A stretch of DNA of 64,000 nucleotides from Telmatactis stephensoni. Lineage: Eukaryota > Cnidaria > Anthozoa > Actiniaria > Isophelliidae. Location: contig JALIZF010001809.1 in the NCBI GenBank assembly GCA_029948255.1, positions 248,001-312,000 on the forward strand, read 5' to 3'. The notes beneath the pieces are model-generated. The model ran no database searches and was not told the DNA's origin. It was given only the letters and a program-made list of their open reading frames with translations. The position numbers were made by a program, and so were the translations under genes. Below are positions 33,538 to 45,869 of the stretch, piece after piece (position 1 is the first letter of the stretch; each line of letters opens with the position of its first letter).

Positions 33538-36206
33538 AAAAGAAAGGAGAAAGCCGAAAGCCGAAAGAAGGGGCCAGGAACTGGACTACTTCAGGACTAG
33601 CAAAGGAAGTTATTGTGGTTGGCACTAAAATCTGCGGAGAGGAAAAACCATCAAGGTAACATGTAGATGTACGAAAGGGCGAAGGGAGTTTTTCGATAGG
33701 CGCAAGTCTGCGGTGCGCCCACGCCCACGCCCACGCTGTAAACCACAAATTGCTAATTACAAGGCTTAATAGAGGTTAGCAGACTTTAAAATAGAATGTC
33801 TTTTACGGTCACTAAAATTAACCTGGAGTGAGATGTAAGTAGGTTTCTTTGATATGCTTTTTTTATGTTGTATAAGGCATCTCTGTGTAGACAAAACATT
33901 TTTAGGGGGAGTTTCGAAAATAGAAATCTAAAAATATGACCTAAAATTTTGGGATAACAAGATATTATTTAGTTAAATATAAAATATCCGTAATTGAAAA
34001 GAAAATAAACCTGAATTTATATTGGTCTTGGTTAGGATTTTTTTTTTTTTTTTTGACATTCATCTTTTAACGTTTATGTAAACCTGACTAAAATAGCTTG
34101 TTGGATACAATCATATTGCATATTCAATTAATCTACGTAAAACCACAGGAGCTGGAAAAAAAAGAGAAAAAAGAACATGGAAGATGGACAGACAAAACGG
34201 GAAAAGAAGAAACAAAGAATACGAAGAAAAAAAAAACCGAAAGAGGAACTAATCGATTTTTTTTTAAAAAAGCTTGTTATTAGACGTATATAAACGGAGA
34301 AATTAAAAAGAAAAATAGTGATTACCAAAAGGGTAATTGAAAGTGTTGCAGCTGAAACTAAATTCGAGCAGATCACTCAAAATATAATTCTCTTTTATCA
34401 ACTGAAGGATAACATCTGTATGCACCAAGTGTTTACGTCAGACTAGCTACAAATCAAATCTTTCAAGCTCAAGTTTGCAGTAGTAAGTATATAAAGAATA
34501 TAAAAAAAGAAAGAAAGAAAAGCGAGTGAGAAGCTAATCGAAAGTTTAAATTTGTAAATACATCTAACAGTCCATTTCACGACCGGAATAACTTTAAATT
34601 GATACCATTCAACATACCACAAACAGAATTGAAATTGTCATATCATATTGCAATAACAGTTTGCTATTCAATAATCTTGCTTAGCTCCGTATTGTTTGGT
34701 GTTGTTTTTCGTCTCTCTTTTTACTTTTTTATTCTAAAAGCTTATTATTGGAAGTATATAATCGGGAAAATCAACCAGTAAAAAGAAAACTTTACTGCTG
34801 TGAAAAAGATTATTTATTTTATTTCTATTTTATTGAATTCTTATTCAATAAAGAAAAAAAAATGTAGTTAATAAGTCACGTTTATCTTTGGAAAATCAAG
34901 AGCGAATTGGAGACGGTGGGTGCATATGTCAGTCCAAAAGGCAATTGGTAATCCCTTAAAAACTGTGGACTTTCTGGTTGCTACTGGATTTTACCACGCT
35001 AGAGACTGACAAATTTAAAACAAGAAGAAATGTTAATAGATAATTATCTTAACTGAACAATTTTTTTATTCATCAAATTAAGCTGTTGGTTGAAAAAAGA
35101 AATTAGAGCGGCGACTTTAGAATGTATGTTTGTTTTGGTTATCCGGTAAAAAAAAAAAAATTAAACATCACCAGCGGATCTGTTAAAAAACATGTCAGTA
35201 AATTAAAAATACACCATTAAATTATTATCTTTATTATATTTTTGCTTTTAGTCTTATAAAAACATTTCCATCATTTTTTATGTTTGCTTTGTTTTAGTTT
35301 TGCTTATTTGTTTGTTTGTTTATGTGTGTGTGAAATAAATATCAAGGCGTCTTTAATATCAGTTCTTGTTTTTTTTAAATTGACTTTTAACCACTGAGTG
35401 CATGGATTTCCCACTGTTAAGTTCAACAATAAAGAAATATTTATAAATCTACCTAACTGGACAACACAGTTGAAGTAATTCTACTTATATAATGATCCAA
35501 ATAATAATAGGACAGAATGTGTTTGTTCAGTAAGTTTTAATTCCCTTTTGAGAACCAGGCTTCGTTTCGGCAATATTCTGCTTTAAGAGTTTATTTTCGT
35601 ATTTTTTCTTTTATTATTTGATTGCTATATTTGTTAACTTTTTTCATATCCTCTATTTTCTCTTTCTTCTTTGTCTTCGATTTTTCATTTTATATTGTTT
35701 TATTGTACTCCCACCAATTCTTCGGTTTTTAACTCCAAAGTCGCGCAATTTTTATAATAAATCTATTTTTAGTTCAAATATGAGGTATTCATCGCAATTC
35801 CTATGTAAAATGTTTATTTATTCATGCAGAAGGCTAACTTACCGTAAATATGGAGTCTATACCAATCTTCTTTGGTTGTTTCACCTTTAGTTACCATACA
35901 AGTGTACCGACCATCGTCACTGTTGCTTAAATTCTTCAACTTCAGCCCTTCCCACATTAACGACGAGACGCCATCTTGTTCAACAGAAGATACCAAAGTA
36001 ACATTGCTTAGAGCATGGCCATCTTTCTTCCACGAGATTCGATCAGCTGGTCCATCTTGAAGCACCGTGCAATTTAGTATTATATCTTTACCGGGCCATA
36101 TACCTTTTGCCGCAGTAGAAGGTGCTTTTAGCTTACACACCAGTGCATTCACGCTCGGGAGAACTGTAATACAGAATAGCAAAATTATTCCATGTGCTAA
36201 GATCAT
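25770..36206 (-). CDS. Four-Ig, single-TM, TIR receptor (IL-1R-like), TIR frame broken by one base
   Basis: Exons in gene order: 35843-36206 (signal peptide plus Ig1), 31799-32074 (Ig2), 30884-31195 (Ig3), 27416-27733 (Ig4), 26396-26561 (TM), 25770-26270 (TIR). The Ig exons are all phase 1-1, each with a Cys, a Trp and a [YG]xC pattern (LNC..SWKK..YTC; ATC..WW..YSC; LRC..FWEY..YTC; LSC..QWLK..YGC). The TM is PIFLVCIVVCMIGFIAGLIA. The TIR has box 1 YDVFITFSSKD and box 2 RDFEPGK. Between the two, near 26,197-26,201, one extra base shifts the frame. Without it the exon ends exactly at the stop. Ig4 leaves phase 1 but the TM exon enters phase 0, so a small exon between 26,562 and 27,415 is unresolved. 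Known Ig-TIR receptors signal through MyD88-type adaptors; that role is inferred here. Four Ig domains is one more than vertebrate IL-1R. Confidence 0.85.
27056..27170. mobile_element. MITE with ggggtccagtt ends
   Basis: The left end ggggtccagttt and right end aactggcccc are imperfect inverted repeats. The interior holds palindromic gtcggacgtaac and gtccgacgttaac words. About 115 bp, within an Ig-TIR intron. Confidence 0.65.
27187..27222 (+). repeat. (CAA)n microsatellite
   Basis: Short run of caacaacaa with a few interruptions, inside an intron of the Ig-TIR gene. Confidence 0.8.
28206..29562 (+). mobile_element. 5'-truncated LINE with partial reverse transcriptase and (TTG)n tail
   Basis: An open frame to 29,096 encodes the C-terminal half of a non-LTR reverse transcriptase. 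It starts in the VLYINDFQNSS segment, just before the catalytic FADDSNLFY motif, and continues through NKLLLNVDKSKF, KYLGITLDSHLNWKSHI and KIWNSI. Upstream fingers and endonuclease are missing, the usual 5' truncation. The 3' UTR has an inverted pair (29,421-29,430 and 29,457-29,466), AATAAA at 29,530, and a run of TTG at the end. It lies antisense within an Ig-TIR intron (between Ig3 and Ig4). Clade is CR1/L2 or Jockey-like by motif; the exact clade is not resolved. Confidence 0.88.
30212..30456. mobile_element. Nested palindromic MITE with ggcgctgttacactgtgcaa arms
   Basis: The ends are aaggcgctg and cagcgcctt. The 20-base word in the call appears twice forward and twice inverted. The arms also carry acttgtctcgcaacggcg and its complement. 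The whole 245-bp element can fold on itself. It lies in the Ig-TIR intron between Ig3 and Ig4. Confidence 0.88.
31255..31620 (+). repeat. (CCTT)n-rich polypyrimidine tract
   Basis: Dense ccttcctt and ctttcctt runs, densest at 31,355-31,620, in the intron between Ig2 and Ig3. The open frames in both strands here are simple-sequence artefacts. Confidence 0.92.
32167..32940. mobile_element. TTTAAGG-ended element, degenerate (Ig-TIR intron 1)
   Basis: The left end (atttaaggtaatccgtgg) and the inverted right end (attttaagataattcggtag) match at most positions. The interior has ggtcaccgtgttcgttttt twice and a catgcgcaatga right part, as in 44,435-45,284. This is a non-autonomous DNA element. Confidence 0.55.
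33053..33602. mobile_element. 550-bp foldback element with about 130-bp arms
   Basis: The left arm (33,053-33,195: tcaggactagtccagttcc, gttgggcttcct, gaaagaagggtcca, ctttgcctgcg) is repeated inverted in the right arm (33,411-33,602). An (AAAG)n stretch interrupts the right arm. A unique centre of about 215 bp lies between. Open frames in it are shadows. It lies in the first Ig-TIR intron. Confidence 0.85.
33750..35842. other. Remainder of first Ig-TIR intron, AT-rich
   Basis: Low-complexity A- and T-rich sequence with poly(T) at about 34,037-34,054 and poly(A) near 35,149. No further Ig exon was found on the minus strand and no other gene. Confidence 0.6.
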
Positions 36207-37607
36207 CTTGAGGAACTTTCATCCATGCAGCTGTAGCAGATAAATCGAACGACGAATTCTTACAGAAAAAGTCATGTCTCTATCAATCCACCTGTTTGTA
36301 GCATTATATACTAAAACGTCTCCATTCTTTTTTTGTCTCTATAAATATTTTGGCTGGCTCAGTGTGAAATGCCAATCATAAACAGATCCCCTAGTGCTCA
36401 ACCTCAATGGAAATACGACAGGTATTCAAATTTTAAAGAGAGGACGGTCTCAACAAACAAAACCTCAAAAGCTAATGAGTTCGATAAACTCAAAATAATA
36501 GGCTAACAATACCTCGGAGTTTTTCTGCAAATGTCCGTTTAGGCATAAGCTAAGTTGTTAGGGGGAGGGGCGAGATCGTTAGCCCGCCGCGAGGGCTCTG
36601 ATTTTTCCACAAGATGAAGCGAGACGCAATGTCATAACCCAAACAATATCGAAAATGACATTTAGATTATCTTGGTCCGCTTATTTGACTTACATCAATT
36701 TTTAGCTCTTTGTAAGATTACAGCAAACTGTGCATATTTGAGAAATATGCATTTTCAGTATTAGTATTCAGAAATTCAGACAATCGCATTATCTATTCTA
36801 TGCCAGTCTTTGTACATTACTTTTACTGAAATGATTTTTTCCCTACAAATCCGATAATCGCCAATACTATCGATGCTGGCAGGAACATCAAACTGCTCAT
36901 GCAGTAGTGCTGTTATTCCACTTTCACAAAGCCAGGCACTCTCCCGTGTTTTTGTTAAAATTTTTCACTGATGCGTCAATTACTGTTTAGAGAGAATATA
37001 TAGTTACAGCAGATAAGCCTAAAGGGAGGCATATAATGATGTTTGTTTTAAGATCTTAAGAATAGTCTAATGGGCACAAAGTAGAAACCGTGGGTCGAAC
37101 CTAAATAGACGGGCAACCAATTAAAGGTTCTATCAGATGAAGAGTACATTATGGTTAATATTACGCATACGGGGCTGAGTTTAAAAATTAATTTACTACC
37201 GATAGCAATTAAGCCTGATAAATTACAAATACTTGTCTTTACTTCAGTGCGTTGGGTACCCTGTGGCGATTTATTTTTATTATCATCTTTGATTGGTCAG
37301 TTGTTACTAAATGGAAGAGTTTGAGATTTTTTTTACAATCATCTAGAGCCTTCCATATCTGATTCCTGGACAAAGGATTTGCTTTCTTTTTTAAAAAACT
37401 CGGATTTATCTCAATTCTCGTGGTTATTGGTTGTGGACTTTTTGTTGGGGTTCGGTGAAATCATCGCGCACATTTCCGGCCGAACTGTACTTGCACATCG
37501 ACCCTATAACAGGTGAATCGATCCAAGTTGCTAATTCTATAGTTCATTATCGAGAAGAATCATTATAACTATGCCTTGTGCTAATTAAGAACTCCTACGT
37601 GTTTTTT
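36207..37607. other. Upstream region of Ig-TIR gene, no gene seen
   Basis: This should contain the Ig-TIR promoter and 5' UTR (start at 36,206). No clear TATA box or named motif was recognised, and there is no supported coding region. Confidence 0.5.
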
Positions 37608-37610
37608 TAG

Positions 37611-37880
37611 GGTGGCATGGTTTGCCGAGTGGTGAGTGCTGTGGTCCAGGTTCGAGTCCCAGCTCGAGCGCTCAGACCATATGTGAATTGAGTTTGTTTG
37701 ATGTGTTGTTCTCTACCATGCATGCGACGAGGGTTTTTTCTCTGTGTTCTCCGTTTTTTTTCTCCCTCAGCAAAAACCAACATGTGAGTTGAGCAATGTT
37801 GCAAAATCATTTAATGTAGAGGTAGTGAGTGTGAGAGAAAACAAGCCCACATCAGCTCTTAGCTGCAAAACTCATCCTGT
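37611..37880 (+). mobile_element. Second tRNA-headed SINE copy
   Basis: A tRNA-like head with a tttgccgagtggtgag segment (A box, about 37,621) and aggttcgagtccc (B box, 37,648-37,660). The body has tctccgttttttttctccctcagcaaaaacc, the counterpart of tctccgggtactctgg...cctcagtaaaaacg in the SINE at 2003. The right end is uncertain. It is not a complete tRNA: the acceptor pairing is absent. Confidence 0.6.
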
Positions 37881-38105
37881 ATAAACAGATGCAGTTTTTA
37901 GTTGTTATTTGGTGGCTGGGCGGCGCTTTTTATGTCCAACTCAGTGTGGGACCACTGTCACACAGAAGCAAATGAAAGTAGCATGATATGAGATGGTTCC
38001 CGACATGTTTACAGTTCTTTTTTAATCTTCAGTTAAATGACTGAAGACATTTCAAATAAATATGCATCCCGCAATTTAAAGTTATATAACTAAAGTAAAC
38101 AGTAT

Positions 38106-39813
38106 TTAAGTAATGATCCTTGTAAGAAGTAGGCACCAGTAATGCATGGCATGTAAAGCACGCGATTATACTAATTGGATAAGCAAATAAAAATCCTCGT
38201 TTCTGATTGGTCAGAGGCCAAAAAAACCCTAAAAATAGACCTAAAATTAGCTTTTCCCGCCATGTTTTAGAATATATTCGGTTCCAGTCTTATTTTCATT
38301 GTTTCTGCCAAAAATTGCCTCTTTTTGATGTGGGGAACTGGTACTTTGACAAGCAGCGTGGTTTCACAAGTCGGAGCCATCTTGGATTCAGACGTACTTC
38401 GAAGCAAATCTCAACTTTTTTAGATCAATATTGCACATTTTATGGAATCATTTTAAAATTGAGTTAGGTTTTTGGTTTGGTTGTTTTGGACGATACCTTC
38501 CTCAAGTGCCCGGCAGTGTCAGATAAAATTTTGTAAGTGTCACGCTCGGATCGATTCGTAAGCTTATGTACCCTGACCATCCGCGAAACGACAACATTCG
38601 AATTTTTTTGATTGTCTAGAAGCGCTCGAGGATTCTAACTAAATATAGACCATTTTTAAAGAAAGATTGGTGGATTTCATGGCGAAAAATGGAAGAATAT
38701 CGGACTGTCTCCAAGCGTTACGCGCTGTGATGTCTTCGCACTCTGTGTACAGGGTTGGAGAAATACCGCATCAAATTCGAGATTTTTGGCTGCCTGGAAG
38801 CGCTTGAGGATTCTAAATAAAGGTAGAACACTTTCGAATAAATATTTTGTTTGATTTCGAATAGAAATGTTGAAAAATATCGGACTGCCGGATGTTTAGT
38901 TATTTGTTATTTTAAGACCGTCACTAGGTCCGGCTGCCGGATGTTTAGTAACTTCGTTCTCTTTTAGAGTTTACGTTTGAGGACTAGGAGGGAAAGCCTT
39001 TATTGCTGACATATTTGGACGTGCCAAACACATGTTCATGTACGGCATAATTTTGTAGTGGAATCGAAAGGAGTATTTTAGAAGAACTTGTAGACCTTGA
39101 CCTTTCACACCATACCAAATAACTTTGTAATAGCTCTGTTTTGCGTGTTTGAGCTCATATTGCACATCTCAAAGAAAATAAAGGAACTTTTGTTTTTGAA
39201 CAAGACGTTTTCCAGACTTAGAAGAGGGGGATGTAGAATTGAGACAGAAGATGGATTTTATCCTTTGGACATCTAAATGCGAGTTTAGTCGAGAAATGGA
39301 TAACGTGGTGATTTTCGGCGGACTCGGTTTTACAATTTACGGCTGACGATCCTGGAAGATGACTCATTGCCTGCATTGCATATTGAATGTTTTGTATTTA
39401 TCGTTAGGCATATAATTATGAAACATATTTATGTCATTGTAGTTTATTTGGCCAGCTAGTTTTACATTGTTCTGTGTACAGGAAACACGCAATGACAGCT
39501 CAGCGTATCGTGTTACGTTTCAGTGTTAGCGAGTGAGAGAAAAGACTTATTTTAGCTATGTTCCCCACGACCAGTTTTCGTTAAATTTCATACGAAGTTT
39601 TTATGGTGTTTGATAATGCAATTTTTAAATTAAGATGTTCTGAAAACCAGCTTTGATCCCAAGAAATTTGATTTGTAAATTCAAATTTCGCGCTTGAATT
39701 GAATCCGACCAATGAGGTAGCCGTATTTTAATTGGATTGCAAATTGACTATAACAGTCATTTATGCATTAGGGGGCGTGAATTTGCCTACTTCTTACAAG
39801 GATCATTACTTAA
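38106..39813. mobile_element. 1.7-kb inverted-repeat element bounded by TTAA
   Basis: Perfect 30-base inverted ends: left 38,106-38,135 starts ttaagtaatgatccttgtaa, and right 39,784-39,813 is its reverse complement. TTAA lies at both outer edges, as expected for TTAA-inserting families such as piggyBac or Kolobok. No transposase was found. The interior has a direct repeat pair (about 38,610-38,705 and 38,790-38,885: aagcgct[ct]gaggattctaa ... atatcggactg) and two gccggatgtttagta words. It is non-autonomous and the superfamily is unproven. Confidence 0.8.
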
Positions 39814-42800
39814 TACATGAGTTCCAAATTTTACACAGGTGTCTCGATTACTGAGCTACCGCTTTTCAGTTCAGTGGCTTGCCAATATGCGCATCATTTG
39901 CCTTTTAGGACTGAATAGTAAATTGATGTCAAAAATTAGACTTCACATTTTGAAAGCTCAATGTTTCAGTGCCAATCTTTGTGGGATATTCCTTTAATTG
40001 TTCTTTTCAGTTACTTCAGTTAGCAAGCTGAACCGTCCAAATAACTAATATGACTTTTAAAAGTCTGACTTTTTTCCTCTCATGTTATTTTCCTCTACTT
40101 TAGAAAATAAATGTCCTTGAAAGCCTTCATTAGGTCAAAATACTCCTTTTGGTCAAAATTTCCTGTCATTGTCCTCGAGCGTACTCAGAACTGAATATAT
40201 ATTCATTTGATGGACCTCATTTCCTACACTTTTACTTTTACAATAAAATTGCTGTACTAGATAAACATATGAATGCACAATTATTCAATTTCAAAATCGG
40301 TTGCTTGCAGCGATTGGATTCAGCAAATTAACTATATTTATTGCCGCTAGCCGACTGGTTAACAACGATTCAATCTAATTACGTATCCATGACCACGGCA
40401 AAATTGCTCGAAAACGCGACGCTGTTTTTCAACCGCACTCAATTTGAAGTGTATCATATTCAGTCTAAGACGTTAGATATCAAGGATTATGTTCAACATA
40501 TTTACTGAATGAGGATAATTTTTGGGTTATAGATCGTGCACAAATGATACTTAAAGCCTTGGGCTAAAACGTTAATCTAGGAATAAAAACAATGCTAAAA
40601 TCTTCAAATCAAGAAGCATTAGTGTTCACCTATAGACTAAGCGATGGATGACGCGAAAAGTGTTTATATTTTACTTATGGTCGTTTGACGAGAAATTATT
40701 ATGATGTAGCCACTGCTTTATTTCACTAAGAGTGAAGTGAAAACTCCAAATTGAATCGTTAAGCGCAAGAATTCGAATCGTCTAAATAATCACGTAGTTT
40801 ATTATTTTATAATTTTTTTGCCAATGTTGTGAATGACTTGATATTGCATACGCGATGAGGTGCCGTGTTGGCCTAACCCCAAGACACCTTCTTGGCCGAA
40901 TTATTCAGTGGACGGCGATTATAATCCCCCAAAAATCTTTGAAGTTTAATCCCATGCGCTTCCTGAACAATGTGTCTGTACAAATGTTATCACGATCTTG
41001 ATTTGGCAAAGTTTGGAGCTTTAGGCGCATGGCACTTATACTGGCCCAAGCAAGTTATAATGCTGTGGCGCCTAAGATAATATTCCTGCCTTCAAATAAA
41101 TCGCTGAAAGCCAAAGGACTGTTTCCAGCAAACCTACGATCCAAATCAGACAACAATCAAGCCAGCTTACAACAACTCAAAAACTAGCATCTCGTTTCAC
41201 AATATCTGAATGGATAAAACAAAATAGAACAGGAGCGCGCACAAAACCTTTTTACTCACCACAAATCAAGAGTGTCAAGCGATGCATGGTGTTAGTCAGT
41301 CCCCATCATTGTCGGATTTTTGCCTCTGAATTGGACGACGTCTGTGAGGGCTTATTTAACAAAAAATAGGTGAAAAAGAAGAGAAAAAGTTTAACAATTA
41401 AACACCTACGGAACAAACGCCAACACACAAACCGGGGTGCATATGTGATGTTTTTGAAACATTTAATTACTGTGTGTTTTACCAAAGAACCACTCAATAT
41501 ATAATATAAAGGTAGTGTCTATGTAGCAATTGGTGAAGGTTACAATTCACTCATATTCTAAGACGAAAAAACTCGATTGAAAAAAAAACAAAAACAAAAC
41601 AAAAAACCTACAAATGTCAGTAAAGTATTATTAACATTTACAATATGTGAAAACAACTATTTTTTTTTTGTTCATCCTTTTTTAGTCTCAAACTTTTTGT
41701 CCATACTTTAGTTTTTGTTTATCGAGTGGATGCTTAGTCCACTACAGACCTCCTAGCAGTACCCAAATCTCCATTCAACGCAATCATTCCAATTAAATCG
41801 ACCTCACGTAGCAAACGTCATTGACGGTTTTTTTTATGATGATGACCAAAATAAGAAATTAAAATTTATTTGCTCGTAAACGCTGTCATTATCTGACATA
41901 TTCTGAAGTGAATGTGGTTGGTGAATAATTGAGGAGTACATCCATACAGACCGAGACTCCTACGCTTATACCGCGCTCGACACGTACGTTTCCTCTGGAC
42001 TGAGGGGAGGGGTCAGTGGAACACATCATGTATTTCTGCCTTGATTTAAGGTATATTCATTCTCACTTTGCTTTCAAAAATGACGTTATGAAAAAAAAGA
42101 GCTTCGACTTCTAACGGTAGAATATGAATTACTTCACAAAATATCAAAGTATCAAGTATTCGCTAAGCCACACTAGAGTACAAGGTGGAATAAATAATTA
42201 CCTGACTAGCGAAGTGAAAGTCAATAGATATTCATAGTTTCTACCACCCGCTGTGTTTATGTACCGCGGGCGTAAAATCGTGGTTGGAGTTAAATCTAAT
42301 TTAGTCCACGCTTTCAATTAAGGCAGCTATTAAGTACTTCTACTTCAATAAAACGCTTTCCAAAATGTAAACACTCCACGTTGGTTGAGCCGTAGAACGC
42401 TATGCTTGATTTCAAAGTGTATTTTTTTTTTCATTGAATTTTGATTTAAGTGGACCGATACGTCAAATTCTGCAATCTGATTGGCTCTTCAAGCAGCACA
42501 CGTGATGGAGCCAGCCTTGGCGGTGTGGGATGGCGCGGATATTCCCCTTAGAGAAATGATTCTACTTCTATTGAACTGAGTAGTGTGAAAATATTGTTGA
42601 GCGCTTTTTCTTGCAATAAAAAATGAATTAACATTTCAGTGAGTGACAGCTGGTAATTTCAAGTGGAGAAAGTAGTTAAGTAGTGAGTAGTTAAGTCTCT
42701 ATCCATACAAACGACGGAAAAATCAGAACTCAACAAATATCCAGTGGTCTTGCTTTCAGTGAAAGACAGCTTTTATTTCACTAAACTTCTATTTCTTCAA

Positions 42801-43440
42801 AAACTCTTTAAGTAATAAATTTGAGCTGAAACAAAGCTTAAAAAAACATAAACTCAGTGGCCGAATGGCGCCTGTTTGCAAGTTGGAAAGAGTCTAACAT
42901 CCCAGCTACATTTATCTCAGTTTTGAGAGAAGCAGTTCTAATGAGAAGTTTTGATTATGTGAGTATTGTTATCATTATATTTGGCTATGAGCCTAGCTTT
43001 TAGTAACTTTCAATTTCCATTCGAAATTTCCAAACGAACAAAAGAAATCAATCTTGGTGACATGGGAGAGAACAGCATGAATTCAACTCGATCAGAAGTG
43101 AGCTAGGTTGTAACGTAAGACACGTGATTAGCTATGTGGGATAATACTTATATTACAAGTAGCTGAAGATATTCTGAATAACACTAATTTGCCCATCATG
43201 AGGTTTGTTTCAGCATGAAGCCATCAAACTCTTTCGGTTACCAACTGTTATCACGACGTCGGAGGATGTTTGGTTGGGTGAGACCGATGATAAACGATCA
43301 AAACAAAGCCACAGCTTTGATTCTTTTTAGTATTTCATCAGATGACCTGCAGCTTTGACTACGTAGATTTACTGGCATTATATAAATTCGTACTCTAGTT
43401 TAATTTAGTCAGACATCGAAGCAACATAAATGGCAAGTTT
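39814..43440. other. Gene-free interval
   Basis: AT-rich sequence with short homopolymers. Open frames are below 70 codons and show no domain. I see no repeat with clear boundaries. Confidence 0.55.
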
Positions 43441-43469
43441 GAGTTTCGCACAAAAACTTGGAATTGAGG

Positions 43470-43690
43470 CGGCACTTCACAACAAAAACAATACAACGAA
43501 ACAAAACACGAAACAACGCAGCACATCACATCACAACTCAACACAATACATCACATTACATCACAACACATCACAGCACAGCACAACACAACACAAAACA
43601 ACACAAAACAACTCTACTGACACAACACAACACAAACACAAACAGCAAACACAAACGCAAAAACAAAACAAAAACAAAGCAATAAAAACC
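43470..43690 (+). repeat. (ACACA/ACAAC)n low-complexity tract
   Basis: Runs of acaacacaac, catcacaac and caaacacaaac. Two overlapping open frames across it encode only Thr/Gln/Asn/His repeats and are artefacts. Confidence 0.92.
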
Positions 43691-44434
43691 GAGACATTTT
43701 CAAGTTTCAATGTTCAAAGTATACGAGATGGATAACAATACTTTCGATGTTGTCGCTTTTAGTCTACTTTTTTACATAAAGTCTGACAGATATCCGGCGT
43801 CACTAAACATAATGGACTCCTTTAGCACTGTTAGCATATTACAATTTGATCGATATTATCACTAAATACCTGCAAATATTAAGTTAGACTCCATGGGTAT
43901 CGTATACTCAGCACGTACACTAGCGCTTTCGTCTGACTTGTCATTAGAAATTGCGATTTTTTATTTTTTCAATGATGCAATTAAAATAGTGGATGTACTC
44001 AACATGAAATAAAAGCGTTTGTATTGCTTTTCCCACGCTCAAATTGTTTCATTTGCCGCATGCCCCCTCCATGCAACTAACTAAGGAAATACGTAACTTG
44101 CACTGTATACCTAAATATTTCCAAAGGAAATATAATTGACCTTCCCCTAAGGAATTGAGTTATGTGCGGCCCTGTTTTCAATGTTTCTTTTTTCTTGGTC
44201 GTTATCATTTTCGTTTTTGGCTTGTGTGCTAGTATTTAGTTTTGCTCAAAGCAATAATTTTCTTTTGATTCGAAAATTTTTCCCAATATAATATCTATAT
44301 ATTAACTATTTACCACGACTTTTCAGTTTATTTGTTTGTTTGTTTTGTTTTGCCTTTTTCACGAATGTTAATTTGTGTTGTTGCTTCTAGTACCTCTTCC
44401 AGCGCAACCTAGTTTCATTTCTTTTCAACATTTT

Positions 44435-45284
44435 TTTAAGGTAGTTCCGGAGCCTTAGATTTCATCAATGAATTTCCTTTAAAATCCTGTCATTTAAAGA
44501 TAATTGTTTGGCAAGTCAAAAACCGAGAAAAAGGGAGGGGGTCACCGTATTGGTTTCTGAGCTATAAGATGTCGTAAAAGGTGGTACTTGCAATGATTTT
44601 CCGCGATTTTTCTCGACATGTACGTAATCCACATAGTCTGAAGAATGAGAACAAATTTTTTCCGATTAAACGCCTGGACCGTCTCAAAAGATAGATCTGA
44701 GGCTTATCTAGCAGTTGTAATCGTATGTATTGTTTGATGAGTTGCACATATGATTATAAGGGCATTCTAGAATCAAATTCCTACCCAATTACGCGCTCCG
44801 AAATCGTGTACGGACTGTAAAAATGTGGAAAATTTACGACAATCCAATCAATGAAGTTGTATTTTTATTTTTTAAATCAAAAAAGTGATAAGTACTCTCT
44901 TGAATAAAAAGAAAAAACAGGGGTTCACCGTATTATTTTAAGAGTTAGAAAAGCACAAAAGAGAAAACACACCAAAAACTAAATATCACCCATTTTAGCG
45001 ATTTTCTGGCCGGCTTTTTCGATGGATAAGATTAACTAAATTTAAAAGTTCGAAGTTAAAGACCTACATTTCATAGCGTACAAGGTTTTTTGATTAAAAT
45101 TTTTCCGATATTTTGATGACAAAATAATATTTTTCTCTACTAAACTGAGAGTTTCTACGTTTTCAATCGCTCGCTTACTAGTGCCTAGACTCCCCACGGT
45201 AATACCAATGCTCTCTAATAAAAGTGCGCGCGCTCGAATGCGCGCGGTAAATGCGCAGTAGCAAGGGTCCGGAACTACCTTAAA
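44435..45284. mobile_element. 850-bp DNA element with TTTAAGGTAGTTCCGGA ends
   Basis: The 17-base ends at 44,435-44,451 and 45,268-45,284 are perfect inverted repeats. The interior contains gtcaccgtattggtttctgagc and a second gttcaccgtattattt, plus a gcgcgcg-rich right part. No transposase frame is present. The 32,167 and 11,540 repeats appear related. Confidence 0.82.
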
Positions 45285-45869
45285 TGAATCTCTGAATCTT
45301 AGATTCGAAAGTATTAATTTTCGTAAGTATAGCACCCTATTGACGGCTAGCCCAAGGCTTATAACCATTATATCTCATGAATCTCCTTATGGTACCTGTA
45401 GACAACAAAAGTAACACTAGCATTAGGATAGACACAATAGCTTCGATTTCATGGCCTGAGCGGCTGAATATAGGGAAATACAAAACTGGTAAAAATACGT
45501 TGACGAAGGAAGAAGGATATTTAATCTGTGCGGACGCTTTGCTTTGATAAAGTGATTTCTATCTTATCTGTTCATTTAGGCCAATCACAAAGCGCCTACC
45601 AGGCAAAGATTTATAGGAAAACTACACGAATGAAACTTAGCGCAGACCCATAAAAGTACATTCTATTTAAAGATTTTTTCACTTTTCACAAAGTACGATA
45701 TATTCAAGAGTGCCATGTTGTCGTTGGAGTCGTATTGGTGCTTAACAACGGCTCCCGTTTTGAGTTCAGAATTGCTCAGTCAGTCAGTCTCGATTCCACT
45801 TGAGTTATATTCAGAAATACGAGCAAAAGCCGTGAAATTCTGAAGTGTTTGTTTGTTTCACTCGCGGTT

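Noticed and set aside
33329..33748. 139-codon minus-strand open frame
   Set aside because: It covers a foldback element and its AAAG tract.
37611..37683. Possible tRNA gene
   Set aside because: Good B box but no complete cloverleaf. It matches the SINE family at 2003.
43430..43735. Thr/Gln/His-rich open frames
   Set aside because: Low-complexity CACAA tract.
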